Source: CAYOHP01 sp964403795 [NCBI: uncultured bacterium]
Lineage (GTDB): Bacteria; Muiribacteriota; UBA6191; CAZXTJ01
Assembly (NCBI GenBank): GCA_964403795.1
Contig: CAYOHP010000004.1
Span: 1 to 64,000, forward strand
Direction: 5' to 3'
Length of the DNA stretch: 64,000 nt
The notes beneath the pieces were generated by a model. It was not told the origin of the DNA and ran no database searches. It saw only the letters and a program-made list of their open reading frames with translations. Position numbers and translations under genes: made by a program. Positions 48,289 to 56,964 of this stretch are shown in pieces (the first letter of the stretch is position 1; each line of letters begins with the position of its first letter).

Positions 48289-50469
48289 TTGGGATCGCGC
48301 CTTCGGTCTCGACACCGGCCAGGGCTCCGCCCCTGGCTCTCGATCCTGGTCTTCGCCCTGGTGGCGAGCGCCGGGTTGGCCCGACCCACGGTCCGGGTCT
48401 CGGACGTGCGCCTGCTGGATCCCCGCCGCCCCCAGAAGCTCTTCCTGGCCCGCGTCGACGGACGCGACTGGGTGTTCAAGCTGCTGCCCGAGCCCTTCGC
48501 CTATCCCGACGGCAGCGGGCGGGTGATGTACCCGAACTACGAGGGAGAGATCCTCTCCGCCCGCATGCTGCGACGGGTCGGGTTCCTGAGCCCGGCGCTC
48601 CGCACCGTGAACGTCGAGGGGCGCACCGGCGTGTACCTCCAGATGGAGCTGATCGATTCCGCCTTCGGCGCCAGCGAAGGCCGCCTGCTCGCCCCCTGGG
48701 AGACCGGGCGCGGCTGGCGGGCGCGCCTCGACATGGTTCAGATCCGGACCCTCCAGCTCCTCGACGTGATCATGGGCAACCAGGATCGCAACGAAGGGAA
48801 CCTGCGCCTGGCCCGCCAGGGAGACCGCCTGCTCCTGCCCCGGGCGGGGCGCGAGACGCTCGTCCCCATCCCCTTCGACGGGGACTGGGCGCTGGTCACC
48901 GGGGAGCTGAACGAGCTGGCGGTGGTCCGTGGCCTGCGGGAATCGCTCGGCCCGCCGGTCCCTCCCGATCGTCTCCTGCGCGAGGTCGGGCCGGCAGGCA
49001 TGCCGGAGTCGATGATGAACGAGAACCGCGCCTACAACCGGGCCCTGCAGTTGGCCCTCCGGGACCCGGAGGCGCTGGTCGACTACGTGCGGATCGCCGA
49101 GCACCTCCGCGGCGTCCTCGACGATGCCTGGCTCGAGCGCATCGTGTCCGAGTTGCCCGACGAGGACATCGGGACCCGGGAACGGTCCCGTCGGCGGGCC
49201 GACATCCTCCGCCTGGTGAAGGCGCGCCGGGACGCGCTGGCCCGGTGGTTCGCCGAGACCGTCCTGCTCTCGCCTCGCGCCAGGGCGGCCGGGGACCGGA
49301 TGGCACGCGCCGTGCCGGGCGGTCTCGCCGGGCTCCGGCTGGGAGCCCGGGAGCGCCTCTACCTGGTCGAGAACCTCCTGGCGCCGGCGCGGCTCGATCC
49401 CGGTGCGGCCTACTTCCACCTCCGGGCGGCAGGCCTGGAAGCGGCGCGGGCGACCGAGGTGGTGACCGCGCTGGCGTCCCGGGAAGGCGTGGCCCTCGAG
49501 GCCGGAGTGCTGGGCGCGGCCGAGGCCCGGGTGGAAGCCGGCGAGGCGAGGGGAGCGGTCGACACCTGGCTGCGGGCCCCGACCACCGAGGCCGCCGGGG
49601 TGAGGGGCCCGGCCCCTTTCCCGCTCGGGGTCACGGCTGCCGAGGCGACCGTGACCGGCGCGGGGGCGGAAGGCAGGAACCCCTGGGGCGGGGAGCTGGC
49701 GCCCGGCCAGACCCGGGAGCTGGAGCGGGTGGTCGAGGAACTGCGGGGACGATTCGAATTGCGGGCCGGCGAGACCCTGGTGGTGCTCGCCGATCCCTTC
49801 GCGGGCGGCCCCGGCGAGCGGGTGCTCCGGGTCGAGGTGCGGGGCGAGGACGGCGTGCACCGGATCTCGGAGACGGTGACGGTGCGGGACGGACGTCTCG
49901 AGGCTCCTCCCGTGACCACTCCCCGCGGACTGTTCATGCGGTTCCTGGCCGAGGTCGGGGACGCGCTGCGCGCCATGGTGGGCATGCCGCCCCGGGTGCC
50001 GGGCACGGTGCGCGCCGGGCTCCGCCCCCGGGAAGGAGCGGTCCCCGCGCCGGGCCAGGGCGAGGGCGCGGGATTCCTGGGGCAGGAGAGCGAGGCTCCC
50101 GGGCCCCGGGTGGGAACGGAGTCGGGTGGCGCTCCCGGCTCCGGCGAGCCCCGGGTGGCGCGCCTGGTGGCGGAGATCGAGGCGCTGCGCAGCCATGCCG
50201 CGGATCCCGCGCTCGCGTCATGGCTCGATCGCCGGGCCGCGGAACTCCGGGCGGAGACCGCCTCCGGAGGAACGCAGTACGACCCGGCGCGCTTGTCGAC
50301 CCTGGAGGCCGCGCTCGCCGAGGTGAGGGCCGGCAGGGTGCCGGGGCCGGGCGGCTCGGGGATGCCGGCCGGGACCACGGGCGGACGGGGACGCAGTGGG
50401 GAGGTGCGGTCCGTCGAGGTTCGCCCCGGCGAGGGAACGCCGCGACCGAGGATCCGGATCCTGCCCTGA
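48289..50469 (+). CDS. Secreted protein with kinase-like (FAM20/HipA-type) N-terminal motifs
   Basis: The 726-residue product has a signal peptide (residues 1-31, core LSILVFALVASAGLA). Residues 35-230 show the order of an atypical kinase: Lys64 in WVFKLLPE, Glu85 or Glu87 in YEGEILSARML, MELID as hinge, LLDVIMGNQDRNEGN with Asp166 and Asn171, and PFDGDWAL with Asp197 and Asp199. The GNxDRxxxN motif is shared by FAM20, HipA and lipid kinases. The remaining 450 residues are helical, then Gly/Pro-rich. TTG at 48289 is preferred over GTG 48238 because GGAGGG precedes it. If active, it would phosphorylate something outside the cytoplasm; this is inference. Confidence 0.75.
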   Translation: MGSRLRSRHRPGLRPWLSILVFALVASAGLARPTVRVSDVRLLDPRRPQKLFLARVDGRDWVFKLLPEPFAYPDGSGRVMYPNYEGEILSARMLRRVGFLSPALRTVNVEGRTGVYLQMELIDSAFGASEGRLLAPWETGRGWRARLDMVQIRTLQLLDVIMGNQDRNEGNLRLARQGDRLLLPRAGRETLVPIPFDGDWALVTGELNELAVVRGLRESLGPPVPPDRLLREVGPAGMPESMMNENRAYNRALQLALRDPEALVDYVRIAEHLRGVLDDAWLERIVSELPDEDIGTRERSRRRADILRLVKARRDALARWFAETVLLSPRARAAGDRMARAVPGGLAGLRLGARERLYLVENLLAPARLDPGAAYFHLRAAGLEAARATEVVTALASREGVALEAGVLGAAEARVEAGEARGAVDTWLRAPTTEAAGVRGPAPFPLGVTAAEATVTGAGAEGRNPWGGELAPGQTRELERVVEELRGRFELRAGETLVVLADPFAGGPGERVLRVEVRGEDGVHRISETVTVRDGRLEAPPVTTPRGLFMRFLAEVGDALRAMVGMPPRVPGTVRAGLRPREGAVPAPGQGEGAGFLGQESEAPGPRVGTESGGAPGSGEPRVARLVAEIEALRSHAADPALASWLDRRAAELRAETASGGTQYDPARLSTLEAALAEVRAGRVPGPGGSGMPAGTTGGRGRSGEVRSVEVRPGEGTPRPRIRILP

Positions 50470-50527
50470 CCCTCCCGATCGGCCCTGCGGGTCGGAGGCG
50501 AGCGCTACCCTCGGTGTCCGGCCGGAG

Positions 50528-51322
50528 TCACTGGCCGAAGGACCAGTGGGACGTCCATCGGTACTCCAGCTCCGCGGGTGCGTCGGGTGCCATCCGGACC
50601 CCGTGCCAGATCCGGTGCCTTCGCAGACCGGGCATGGAGACGTGGATGCTCCAGGTGCCCGGGGCGAGCTGCCCGTGCCCGTCGAAGCGGTACTCCATCC
50701 GGCGGCGCCAGGTCCTGGCCTGCTCGATCGCGGCCAGGATCGTCTCCCGGGTCTGGGCCGGATCCCGGAGCAGACCGCGGACCATCTCGAGCTCCGCCTG
50801 GTCGTCGAAGTTCGTCACCCGTTCGTCCCGGATCCTCGGGGCATTCCCCAGGCGGATCCATGTCCCGGGGGTCTTGGCCTGCTCGTGGCGGTAGGCGAAG
50901 ACCTCGGCCACGGGTCCCGGATCCTTCTCGGTGGCGGCCTCGGGACTGCGGGGATCCACCGAGGCCGACTCGTGCTCCAGGCGGATCGAGAGCGCGACCG
51001 AGCCCGGGGGGAAGGCCGGGCGCTCGAGCTGGGCCGGGGTCCCGGGAGCCGCACCGCCCCGGGTCCCCCAGGTGGCCGCAGGCGCGGCTGCCGAGGCGGA
51101 GGTGGCGGCGAAGACCACCTCCTCCCGGGTCAGGGCGTGGACCCTGCCTTCCCCATCGGCCGCGACCACGCCCAGGATCTGGCCCGAGAGCGAGCGGCCA
51201 TCGGAGAGGCGGATCTCGTCGGCCGGGAGCGATGCGAGCGGGAGCCAGGCGAGGGCCAGGGAGAGCCAGCGAACGAGGGAGCCCGCGACTCCCGCCATGG
51301 ACTGCGACGACCTTCCCGACAT
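50528..51322 (-). CDS. Secreted protein of unknown function
   Basis: The 264-residue product has a signal peptide (LVRWLSLALAWLPLASLPA) followed by DEIRLSDGRSLSGQIL, an opening often found in exported proteins that begin with a small beta domain. GVRMAPDAPAELEYRWTSHW closes it. The start ATG at 51322 has GAGGAGGT seven bases upstream and overlaps, on the opposite strand, the possible ATG of the decayed gene at 51321. It converges with the kinase-like gene. Family not recognised. Confidence 0.8.
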   Translation of the reverse strand: MSGRSSQSMAGVAGSLVRWLSLALAWLPLASLPADEIRLSDGRSLSGQILGVVAADGEGRVHALTREEVVFAATSASAAAPAATWGTRGGAAPGTPAQLERPAFPPGSVALSIRLEHESASVDPRSPEAATEKDPGPVAEVFAYRHEQAKTPGTWIRLGNAPRIRDERVTNFDDQAELEMVRGLLRDPAQTRETILAAIEQARTWRRRMEYRFDGHGQLAPGTWSIHVSMPGLRRHRIWHGVRMAPDAPAELEYRWTSHWSFGQ

Positions 51323-51899
51323 GGCACGACCTCCTCGGATCGGGTTCCACGGTACCGGAACGACCCGGCTCGACTTCCGCGACCAGGTGCCCACGGCCCG
51401 GAAGGTCGTCCAGGACGTGCGGGATCCCGAACGGGGGCTGGCGGTGATCGGGTTCTGGTTCCGCATGGGCAACGGGGGAACCCCGGGGCACGCCCTGGTC
51501 GTGTACCGGGCCCGGGTCGGGATCGCCACCGCCGGAGGACGAGGCGTGCCTGCGGTCTCGCTCTCCTGCTACGACTCGAACCTTCCCCTGGGCTCCGCGA
51601 CGGACGCCCTCGCCCAGGTCGACGGTCAGCAGATCCTGCTGCTCCGGAACCCCGAAGGGACCGGGGCGTTCGCCTTCGAGCCCCGCTACCAGGAGAAGCT
51701 CGCGGTGATCGGCTGGTTCCCCCAGTCCGCTGCCTGGAAGGACGTCGAGGGCGGTACCCAGCTGCTGGTGGACCGGGGCTTGGCGATGCCCGCCGGGACG
51801 CTGCGCTACGCCCCGGTGTTCGAGCGCGACGTCCAGTGGTAGATCGACGAGTACCGCCGCCGGAAGGGCCGCACCCTCCGGCCCGGGATCGCGGACTGA
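51321..51899 (+). pseudogene. Fragment of a papain-like/C39-like cysteine protease (probable remnant)
   Basis: The reading frame 51321-51842 gives GFWFRMGNGGTPGHALVVYRARV and VPAVSLSCYDSNLPLGS, matching the His and Asp/Asn half of papain-like proteins in which a GHA...Y segment is followed by YDSN-P. The catalytic Cys half expected upstream is absent, and the ATG at 51321 has no ribosome binding site and overlaps the start of the opposite gene. After the TAG at 51840 the same frame continues sensibly for 18 codons (IDEYRRRKGRTLRP) to a TGA at 51897. A truncated, decaying copy is the simplest view. Confidence 0.5.
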
Positions 51900-52498
51900 C
51901 GGGGGCGCAGCCCCCTCCGGTGGCCGGGACCCGTCCCCCGTTGCCGGAGGTCGGGCCCGGTCCGGCTGCACGGGAGGGTAGGGTAGAGGGCCTCGAAGAA
52001 GGCTTGGCGTCGGCCCTGGCCCAGGACCTCGGTGTCGAGCGTGAGCGAGGCACCGGTCTCGACGTCGACCTTCAGGGTGGCGCCGCGGAACGTCACGATG
52101 CTCCAGCCCGTGATGACCTTGAAGCCCTCGCCGAAGACCACCGGAGCGCCCTGGTCGCGAACCAGATAGGCCCAGCGGTCCTGCACCATCACCAGTTCCG
52201 GACCGAAGCGCAGCTTGGCGACGGCCTCGTCGCAGACCCGGTGGGGCACCTTGCGGCAGATGGTCCCGCCGCCGGGAGCGGGATAGCAGACCTCCTCGTA
52301 CTCGATGCGGCAGTTGCCCTCGGTACGGGCCCGGACCATGAGCCCCTGGGAGTCCCAGGACAGGGTCTTGCTGACGATGCTCCATCCCGCCGGGACCAGG
52401 GGGGTGGGGGCAAGGGACGGGATCTCCAGGATCTCGGCACCGGTGGGGTGCGGGGCGAGGAGCATGAGCGCGACAAGACAGGAGAGCGAACGAAGCAT
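51806..52498 (-). CDS. Small secreted protein with cysteine-rich segment
   Basis: The 230-residue product has a signal peptide (LSCLVALMLLAPHPTGA). The mature part contains NCRIEYEEVCYPAPGGGTICRKVPHRVC, four cysteines that could form two disulfides, then ELVMVQDRWAYLVRD and GFKVITGWSIVTFRGATLKVDVETGASL, all beta-like. The last 60 residues are Arg/Pro/Gly-rich and read through the antisense of the protease remnant, so the true end may once have been near residue 170. ATG at 52498 follows AAGGAACC. Not recognised. Confidence 0.7.
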   Translation of the reverse strand: MLRSLSCLVALMLLAPHPTGAEILEIPSLAPTPLVPAGWSIVSKTLSWDSQGLMVRARTEGNCRIEYEEVCYPAPGGGTICRKVPHRVCDEAVAKLRFGPELVMVQDRWAYLVRDQGAPVVFGEGFKVITGWSIVTFRGATLKVDVETGASLTLDTEVLGQGRRQAFFEALYPTLPCSRTGPDLRQRGTGPGHRRGLRPRQSAIPGRRVRPFRRRYSSIYHWTSRSNTGA

Positions 52499-52676
52499 CT
52501 CTCGGTTCCTTCCGAGGGCTTCGGCCCCACCCCAACCGGGGGCCGGTGTGACGTCCTCCCGACCTCGATGGATCGGTGTCTCGTGTCCTCCGCCAGGAGG
52601 CGGCGGGACATTAGCATCCCGGGGAGGATCGCGGCCACCTGCCGGTGCCGATCGGGTGGGGGACGGCTGCGTTGCT

Positions 52677-53423
52677 TCAGCCGGTGGCCTTGGCCATCTC
52701 CGTCCTCCACGTCGTCGGGTCGGCCCGCACCTTCTTGAGGGCCGCCTCGACTCCCGGGTCGCGGAGGATGCGATTGGTCATCGCCTCGGCTTGACCGCGG
52801 TCCTCGGTGAGGGCTCCGAGCCGTGCCGCCCACATGGCCTCCGAGTACTTGCCGGAGGCGAGGAGGGCGGGGGCGGCGTCCAGGAAACGCTCGGTCCCGT
52901 AGAGATCCTTGGCCGAGCGGAGGCCTGCGCGCATGTCGTCCTTCCATGTGGCGGGATCGCTGGAGCCCCGGTCATGGGGACCGAGCACCCTCCGCAGGTC
53001 GGCGTCCCTGGCATCGAAGGAATCCACGAACCTCCACAGGCCCATCACGGTGGCGATCCCGGCCAGGCTGCCGAGCAGGACCTTCACCCCGTTCATCACC
53101 TCGGCGTGGGCCATCCCGTGATTCTGGTACGCCTCGTAGCCGAGGACAGGGCCCATCACGACGCCCACGATGGCCGCCACCATGGGCACCCAGAGCCAGC
53201 GGCGGGCGAAGGCCCGGACCACCAGGGCCGGCGACCACCGGATCGGGAAGGCCCGGTAGTTGTCTCCCGACCACCCGAAGGTGTGGATCGCCTTGTAGGG
53301 GAAGACGGGCATGAAGAAGACGACGATGCACTCGAGGGCGTCGCCGTCCTCCTCTCCGTCCCAGCGCACCAGACCGACACCCTGGACCACGTGGGTCCCG
53401 ATCCCGTTGACGGTGTAGGGCAC
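52677..53423 (-). CDS. Membrane protein with two membrane segments
   Basis: A 248-residue protein of unknown family. It begins MPYTVNGIGTHVVQGVGLVRWD, continues FFMPVFPYKAIHTFGWSGDNYRAFPI, then has two hydrophobic segments (WLWVPMVAAIVGVVMGPVLG and VKVLLGSLAGIATVMGLW). The C-terminal 110 residues are soluble and helical, with two repeated patterns containing DPATWKDDM and DPTTWRTEM. GTG at 53423 is chosen because GGAGG precedes it; the frame above is noise. It is divergent from the gene at 53643. Confidence 0.75.
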   Translation of the reverse strand: MPYTVNGIGTHVVQGVGLVRWDGEEDGDALECIVVFFMPVFPYKAIHTFGWSGDNYRAFPIRWSPALVVRAFARRWLWVPMVAAIVGVVMGPVLGYEAYQNHGMAHAEVMNGVKVLLGSLAGIATVMGLWRFVDSFDARDADLRRVLGPHDRGSSDPATWKDDMRAGLRSAKDLYGTERFLDAAPALLASGKYSEAMWAARLGALTEDRGQAEAMTNRILRDPGVEAALKKVRADPTTWRTEMAKATG

Positions 53424-53627
53424 GGGGCGCCTCCGTTCCCGTTCAAGGTAGACCGGGGAAGGCCGGGAAGGTACGGCCCCGGCGTGTCGGCCCGGGCGAC
53501 CGGGGTCGGACTCCCGTCGCCACGAGGGGAGGCTCGGGAGGGATTCGCTCCGGCGGCCGGGGACTGCTCGAGGCCGTACCCGGGGCGGTGAGGTCACTCG
53601 GGCTGGTGGGCCGCCTCGAGTCGCCGG

Positions 53628-53633
53628 TAGGCT
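53628..53633 (+). promoter_or_regulatory. -10-like hexamer of a probable leaderless promoter
   Basis: TAGGCT ends nine bases before GTG 53643, which lacks a ribosome binding site; the same spacing as at 11107. Confidence 0.4.
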
Positions 53634-53642
53634 GCGGGCACC

Positions 53643-54551
53643 GTGGGTAACGATTTCCGTGCACCGCCCGGCCTGGAGGCGTTCCTGGCTTCGTCTCCCA
53701 GCGAGACCACGCCGGTCCTGCTGGAGCTGGCGCGGGGCCAGGCGGCGCGGCGGGGACCGGCCGAGCTGGTGCGGCAGATGGGGACCGACCTCTACGTGGC
53801 TCCCGGCGCCCTCGACCTGCGGACCGTCCACCGGCTCGACGGGATGGCGCTCGAGGCGGCCCGGGAGTTCGAGGCGGTGCTGCTCTCCCCGGTGGCGCCG
53901 CTGGGGACCTGTTCGTCCGTGGCGCTCACCGGGCAACACCGGGTCCTGACCGCCAATCGGGGCACCGAGGTGGTGTCGGATCCGACCAACGTGCTGGCGC
54001 TCCTGGCGGCCCGACGCCTGGCGGCGGACGCCGAGGCCACGGTCCGCACCTGCACCCTGCATCAGGTGGTGAGGGCCCAGCCGCTGCCACCCGGCAAGGG
54101 ATTCACCCGCCACTTCCGACTTTTCGCGGCCTGCGAGGCCGGGAAGGCCAGGGCCGAGGACGGGTTCGAGGTCGAGGCCCTGGTGCGCCAGGTCGGGGTC
54201 TTCGACCGGATCCTCGACGCCTGGGCCTCGGCGGGAGGTCGGGTCGGGGGACGGCGGCTGGTGGTCCGCTCCGTGGCGGGCCGATCGGTGCTGAAGGCGC
54301 GGCTGCTGGCGAGGTTGGCGGGGGAGTTCCCGCACATGGACCTCGCCGAGGGCGAGCCCCCACCGGCCTACTACGACGGACTGCGGGTGCTCTACGAGCT
54401 GGACGGGCCGGAGGGGCGACGACTCCAGATCGGGGACCTGGGGATCTTCGACTGGATGGCGAGACTCACGGCCAACCGCCGCATGCGGTTGGTGGCCTCG
54501 GGTCTCGGGATCCAGCTCCTGCCGCTGGTGCTGGGACCGGGGTATGGGTAG
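53643..54551 (+). CDS. Unknown protein, faintly class II aminoacyl-tRNA-synthetase-like
   Basis: A 302-residue soluble protein. Around residues 70-125 it has SPVAPLGTCSSVALTGQHRVL and TANRGTEVVSDPTNVLALL, and near residue 150 FTRHFRLFAACEAGKARAEDGF. The arrangement (a GTCSSV strand, TRGTEV with conserved Arg, then a FR-type strand) suggests an ATP-binding fold related to HisZ/HisRS, but this is weak and should not be taken as function. GTG at 53643 seems leaderless. Its 3' end overlaps the long reading frame of the PilW-like gene on the other strand. Confidence 0.75.
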   Translation: MGNDFRAPPGLEAFLASSPSETTPVLLELARGQAARRGPAELVRQMGTDLYVAPGALDLRTVHRLDGMALEAAREFEAVLLSPVAPLGTCSSVALTGQHRVLTANRGTEVVSDPTNVLALLAARRLAADAEATVRTCTLHQVVRAQPLPPGKGFTRHFRLFAACEAGKARAEDGFEVEALVRQVGVFDRILDAWASAGGRVGGRRLVVRSVAGRSVLKARLLARLAGEFPHMDLAEGEPPPAYYDGLRVLYELDGPEGRRLQIGDLGIFDWMARLTANRRMRLVASGLGIQLLPLVLGPGYG

Positions 54552-56964
54552 GGTCTAGGCCTGCTGGTAGGCCCGTTCGAGCGCAGCCACGTCGAGCTTG
54601 ACCATCGTCATCATGGCGTCCATCACGGCCTGCACCTTCCTGGAGTCGTGATCGCGGATCAGCTCCATGAACCGTCGCGGCACGATCTGCCAGGCGAGCC
54701 CGAACGGATCCTTGATCCAGCCGCACTGCATCGGCGCCGCACCGGCCGCCAGGAACTTTTCCCAGTACCGATCGACTTCGGCCTGGTCTTCGCAATCCAC
54801 GAAGAGCGAGAAGCCCTCGGAGAACGTGAAGTACGGACCACCGTTGTAGCCCATGAAGACCTGACCACCGACGACGAACTCGGCGGAGGTGACCGGGCCA
54901 TCGCTGCCGTTGCGCGCGATGTTCCTGATCTCGGAGTCCGGGAAGGTGGAGGCGTAGAACTCCATGGCGGCCTCGAGCTGATCGCGGAACATCAGGAACG
55001 GTGTGACCTTCTGCATGCGTGGGTCTCCCTCTTCGCCGGGCATCGTAACCGGGGCATCGCTGCTCCGATGGGTGGTCGCCTGGGCCCCCGGTGTCCGCGC
55101 CAATGCCGGGGCCTCTTCGGGGGATTCCCGCCAGCGCCGAACGGTCCGCCCAACCCCTCAGCCTGGGATGCCCCGCCACGCTCCCTCCGCGCCGGCCGCC
55201 CCGGCGCCCGCCGCGAGCGCCGCCGCGGCGGCCACCGCGATCCCCGCCCGTCGAGGTCGAGTCGCCTCCGGTCGAGGTCGAGTCCCCACCCGTCGACGTG
55301 GAATCGCCTCCGGTCGACGTCGAGTCCCCACCCGTCGAAGTGGAGTCGCCGCCGGTGGATGTCGAATCGCCCGAGGTGTGGCTCCCGTCCCGATGGCGGC
55401 CGCGGCGGCGGCGTCCGCCGTAGGTGCTGCTGGTGCTCGTGCCTCCCATGGTGGAGGTGCCGCCGGTCTGGGTGCCCTGGGTGCCGGCGCAGTCGAAGAG
55501 GATGCAGACCGCCACCAGGAAGTCGAGGAAGCCGGAGTTGTTCCCGCCGCCTCCGCCTCCGGTCGGCCCCATGCCGGGCTGGCCCCGGTCGATGGGCGAG
55601 GGGGGGAAGTCCCGGGGATCGATCAGCACCGTCCCCACCTCGTCGGCGGAGGTGGCGATGTCGTCGATCAGGATCACGTCGCCGGGGGTGGGTTCGTTGG
55701 CCGTGTCCACGGCCGGTCCGGCCGGGGCCGGGGCTCCCGGCGAGGCGCCCGGAGGCTCGAGCGCACCCGGGGTCTCGGGCAGGCCCGGGATCGGGGTCCG
55801 GTCCCCCGGCAGCACACCGCCCGGGTCCCCCGTGCCCCAGGTCGAGGCGGTGGCCATGCCGCCGGGCCGTCCCTCGGCAAGCGGCACCGGGTAGCTCGGC
55901 TCTCCGGGTTCCCGACTGTTCCCCGCCGCGCCTTGCATGCGCGGGCTGGCCACCGAGAGCACCGGGGCGCCGAGCAGACCGCCCGGCACGGTGGCGACCA
56001 CGTAGCCCTCGGTGTCGCTGGAGGCCCCCACCAGGCCGTCGTACTCGGGCGAGCCCCGGGCCGGGGGCCGGGGCGAAGGCCCGTCCTCCTGATCCAGCGG
56101 GTCGCCGGTCCGGAAGATCACCGGCGGGCCGTTCACGCCTTCGATGGAGGTCCGCCCCCGGAAGAGCCCGCGGTCGGCCGCGATCGCCTCCTCGTCGCCA
56201 CCGGCCACGAATTGGATCCACATCCCCGCCAGGCTCTGGGCCGGGCGCTTGGGGATCGCGACGCCCTGGACCTCGGCCTCGGCGGGGGCCGCCGCGACAG
56301 CCGGCGAGGTCGGGGCCACCACCACTCCCCGAGCCAGGGCTGCGAGCTCGGGGTCGAGCGCGTCGCTCACGGCCCGGGAAGGGTCGAGGTCGGTCCCTTC
56401 CGGCTCGAGATCGCTGGCGAACCGGTACTCGTCCTCCCCGCCCTCGCCGAAGACCAGTTCGTAGATCAGCCGTCGTCGACCGTCCGGGCCGATCACCTCC
56501 CGGATCACCAGGCGGGGCCGCTTCCCCGGTCCCAGCTCCTCGGTGAGATCGAAGCGCTGGGCCGCCCCCCCGGCCTCGGTCCGGACCAGGGCGTCGCCTT
56601 CGGTGATCCACAGCACGTCCTGGAGCTCCGGCTTGCCGCCGGCTCCCCGCACCCGCACCGAGAGGCGGTAGCCCTCGCCGTCCCGCACGAAGCCGGCGGC
56701 CCTGCGCAGATCGTGCTGGAGGTGCTCGTAGACCCCCATCAGCTTGCGGGCCACCATGACTTGGCGGTCCTGGCGACCGGCGTCGGCCCCGATCAGGCTG
56801 GTGACGGTCCAGATCCCGTAGATGACCGCGGCGCCCACCGCGGCCGAGACCATGAACTCGACCAGGGAGAAGCCGGCCCGGGGGCTGGCACCCTTCACGG
56901 GAACCCTCGCCGGGTACCCCGGGCGCGGGCTCCCCGCCTTCCCATGACGCGGGTCATTCGACAC
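54466..56964 (-). CDS. PilW-like prepilin with STSTGGD repeats, set B (3' end uncertain)
   Basis: The N-terminus RAGFSLVEFMVSAAVGAAVIYG has a prepilin cleavage site (G before F, Glu at mature position 5). The body is a PilW-like domain paralogous to the set A protein (RGRTSIEGVNG, SSDTEGYVVATVPGG). A Pro-rich linker and CILFDCAGTQGTQTGG lead into six STSTGGD heptads, then GGRRGGARGG. The frame has no stop until 54466, running 460 bases through the VOC gene out of frame and into the gene on the other strand. The true protein probably ended near 55150; a frameshift in the repeat or a lost stop is likely. GTG at 56964 overlaps the PilV-like stop. Confidence 0.72.
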   Translation of the reverse strand: MSNDPRHGKAGSPRPGYPARVPVKGASPRAGFSLVEFMVSAAVGAAVIYGIWTVTSLIGADAGRQDRQVMVARKLMGVYEHLQHDLRRAAGFVRDGEGYRLSVRVRGAGGKPELQDVLWITEGDALVRTEAGGAAQRFDLTEELGPGKRPRLVIREVIGPDGRRRLIYELVFGEGGEDEYRFASDLEPEGTDLDPSRAVSDALDPELAALARGVVVAPTSPAVAAAPAEAEVQGVAIPKRPAQSLAGMWIQFVAGGDEEAIAADRGLFRGRTSIEGVNGPPVIFRTGDPLDQEDGPSPRPPARGSPEYDGLVGASSDTEGYVVATVPGGLLGAPVLSVASPRMQGAAGNSREPGEPSYPVPLAEGRPGGMATASTWGTGDPGGVLPGDRTPIPGLPETPGALEPPGASPGAPAPAGPAVDTANEPTPGDVILIDDIATSADEVGTVLIDPRDFPPSPIDRGQPGMGPTGGGGGGNNSGFLDFLVAVCILFDCAGTQGTQTGGTSTMGGTSTSSTYGGRRRRGRHRDGSHTSGDSTSTGGDSTSTGGDSTSTGGDSTSTGGDSTSTGGDSTSTGGDRGGRRGGARGGRRGGRRGGSVAGHPRLRGWADRSALAGIPRRGPGIGADTGGPGDHPSEQRCPGYDARRRGRPTHAEGHTVPDVPRSARGRHGVLRLHLPGLRDQEHRAQRQRWPGHLRRVRRRWSGLHGLQRWSVLHVLRGLLALRGLRRPGRSRSVLGKVPGGRCGADAVRLDQGSVRARLADRAATVHGADPRSRLQEGAGRDGRHDDDGQARRGCARTGLPAGLDPTHTPVPAPAAGAGSRDPRPPTACGGWP
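54555..55016 (-). CDS. VOC-superfamily protein, PhnB/YjdN-like
   Basis: A 153-residue protein of the glyoxalase/bleomycin-resistance fold, PhnB-like branch (also called 3-demethylubiquinone methyltransferase-like). It starts MQKVTPFLMFRDQLEAAMEFY and contains GGPYFTFSEGFSLFVDCEDQAEVDRYWEKFL, QCGWIKDPFGLAWQIVP and DHDSRKVQAVMDAMMTMVKLDV, all typical. Substrate not known. ATG 55016 follows GAGGGAG. The PilW-like reading frame of set B runs through this gene in another frame. The coding signal here clearly belongs to the VOC frame. Confidence 0.92.
   Translation of the reverse strand: MQKVTPFLMFRDQLEAAMEFYASTFPDSEIRNIARNGSDGPVTSAEFVVGGQVFMGYNGGPYFTFSEGFSLFVDCEDQAEVDRYWEKFLAAGAAPMQCGWIKDPFGLAWQIVPRRFMELIRDHDSRKVQAVMDAMMTMVKLDVAALERAYQQA
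55241..55374. repeat. 21-bp tandem repeat (six units) coding for STSTGGD
   Basis: Six units of 21 bases, alternating between two versions (GCCTCCGGTCGANGTCGAGTC and CCCACCCGTCGANGTGGAATC on the plus strand), so that 42 bases form a higher-order unit. Unit number could change by slippage without shifting the frame. Confidence 0.85.

Noticed and set aside
55241-55374. Possible CRISPR array
   Set aside because: Repeat units are 21 bases, directly adjacent and coding, with no spacers.
55091-55423. Plus-strand 110-residue frame with PPVEVES/PPVDVES repeats
   Set aside because: It is the reverse complement of the STSTGGD heptad region; it has no ribosome binding site and the PilW-like frame explains the repeat.
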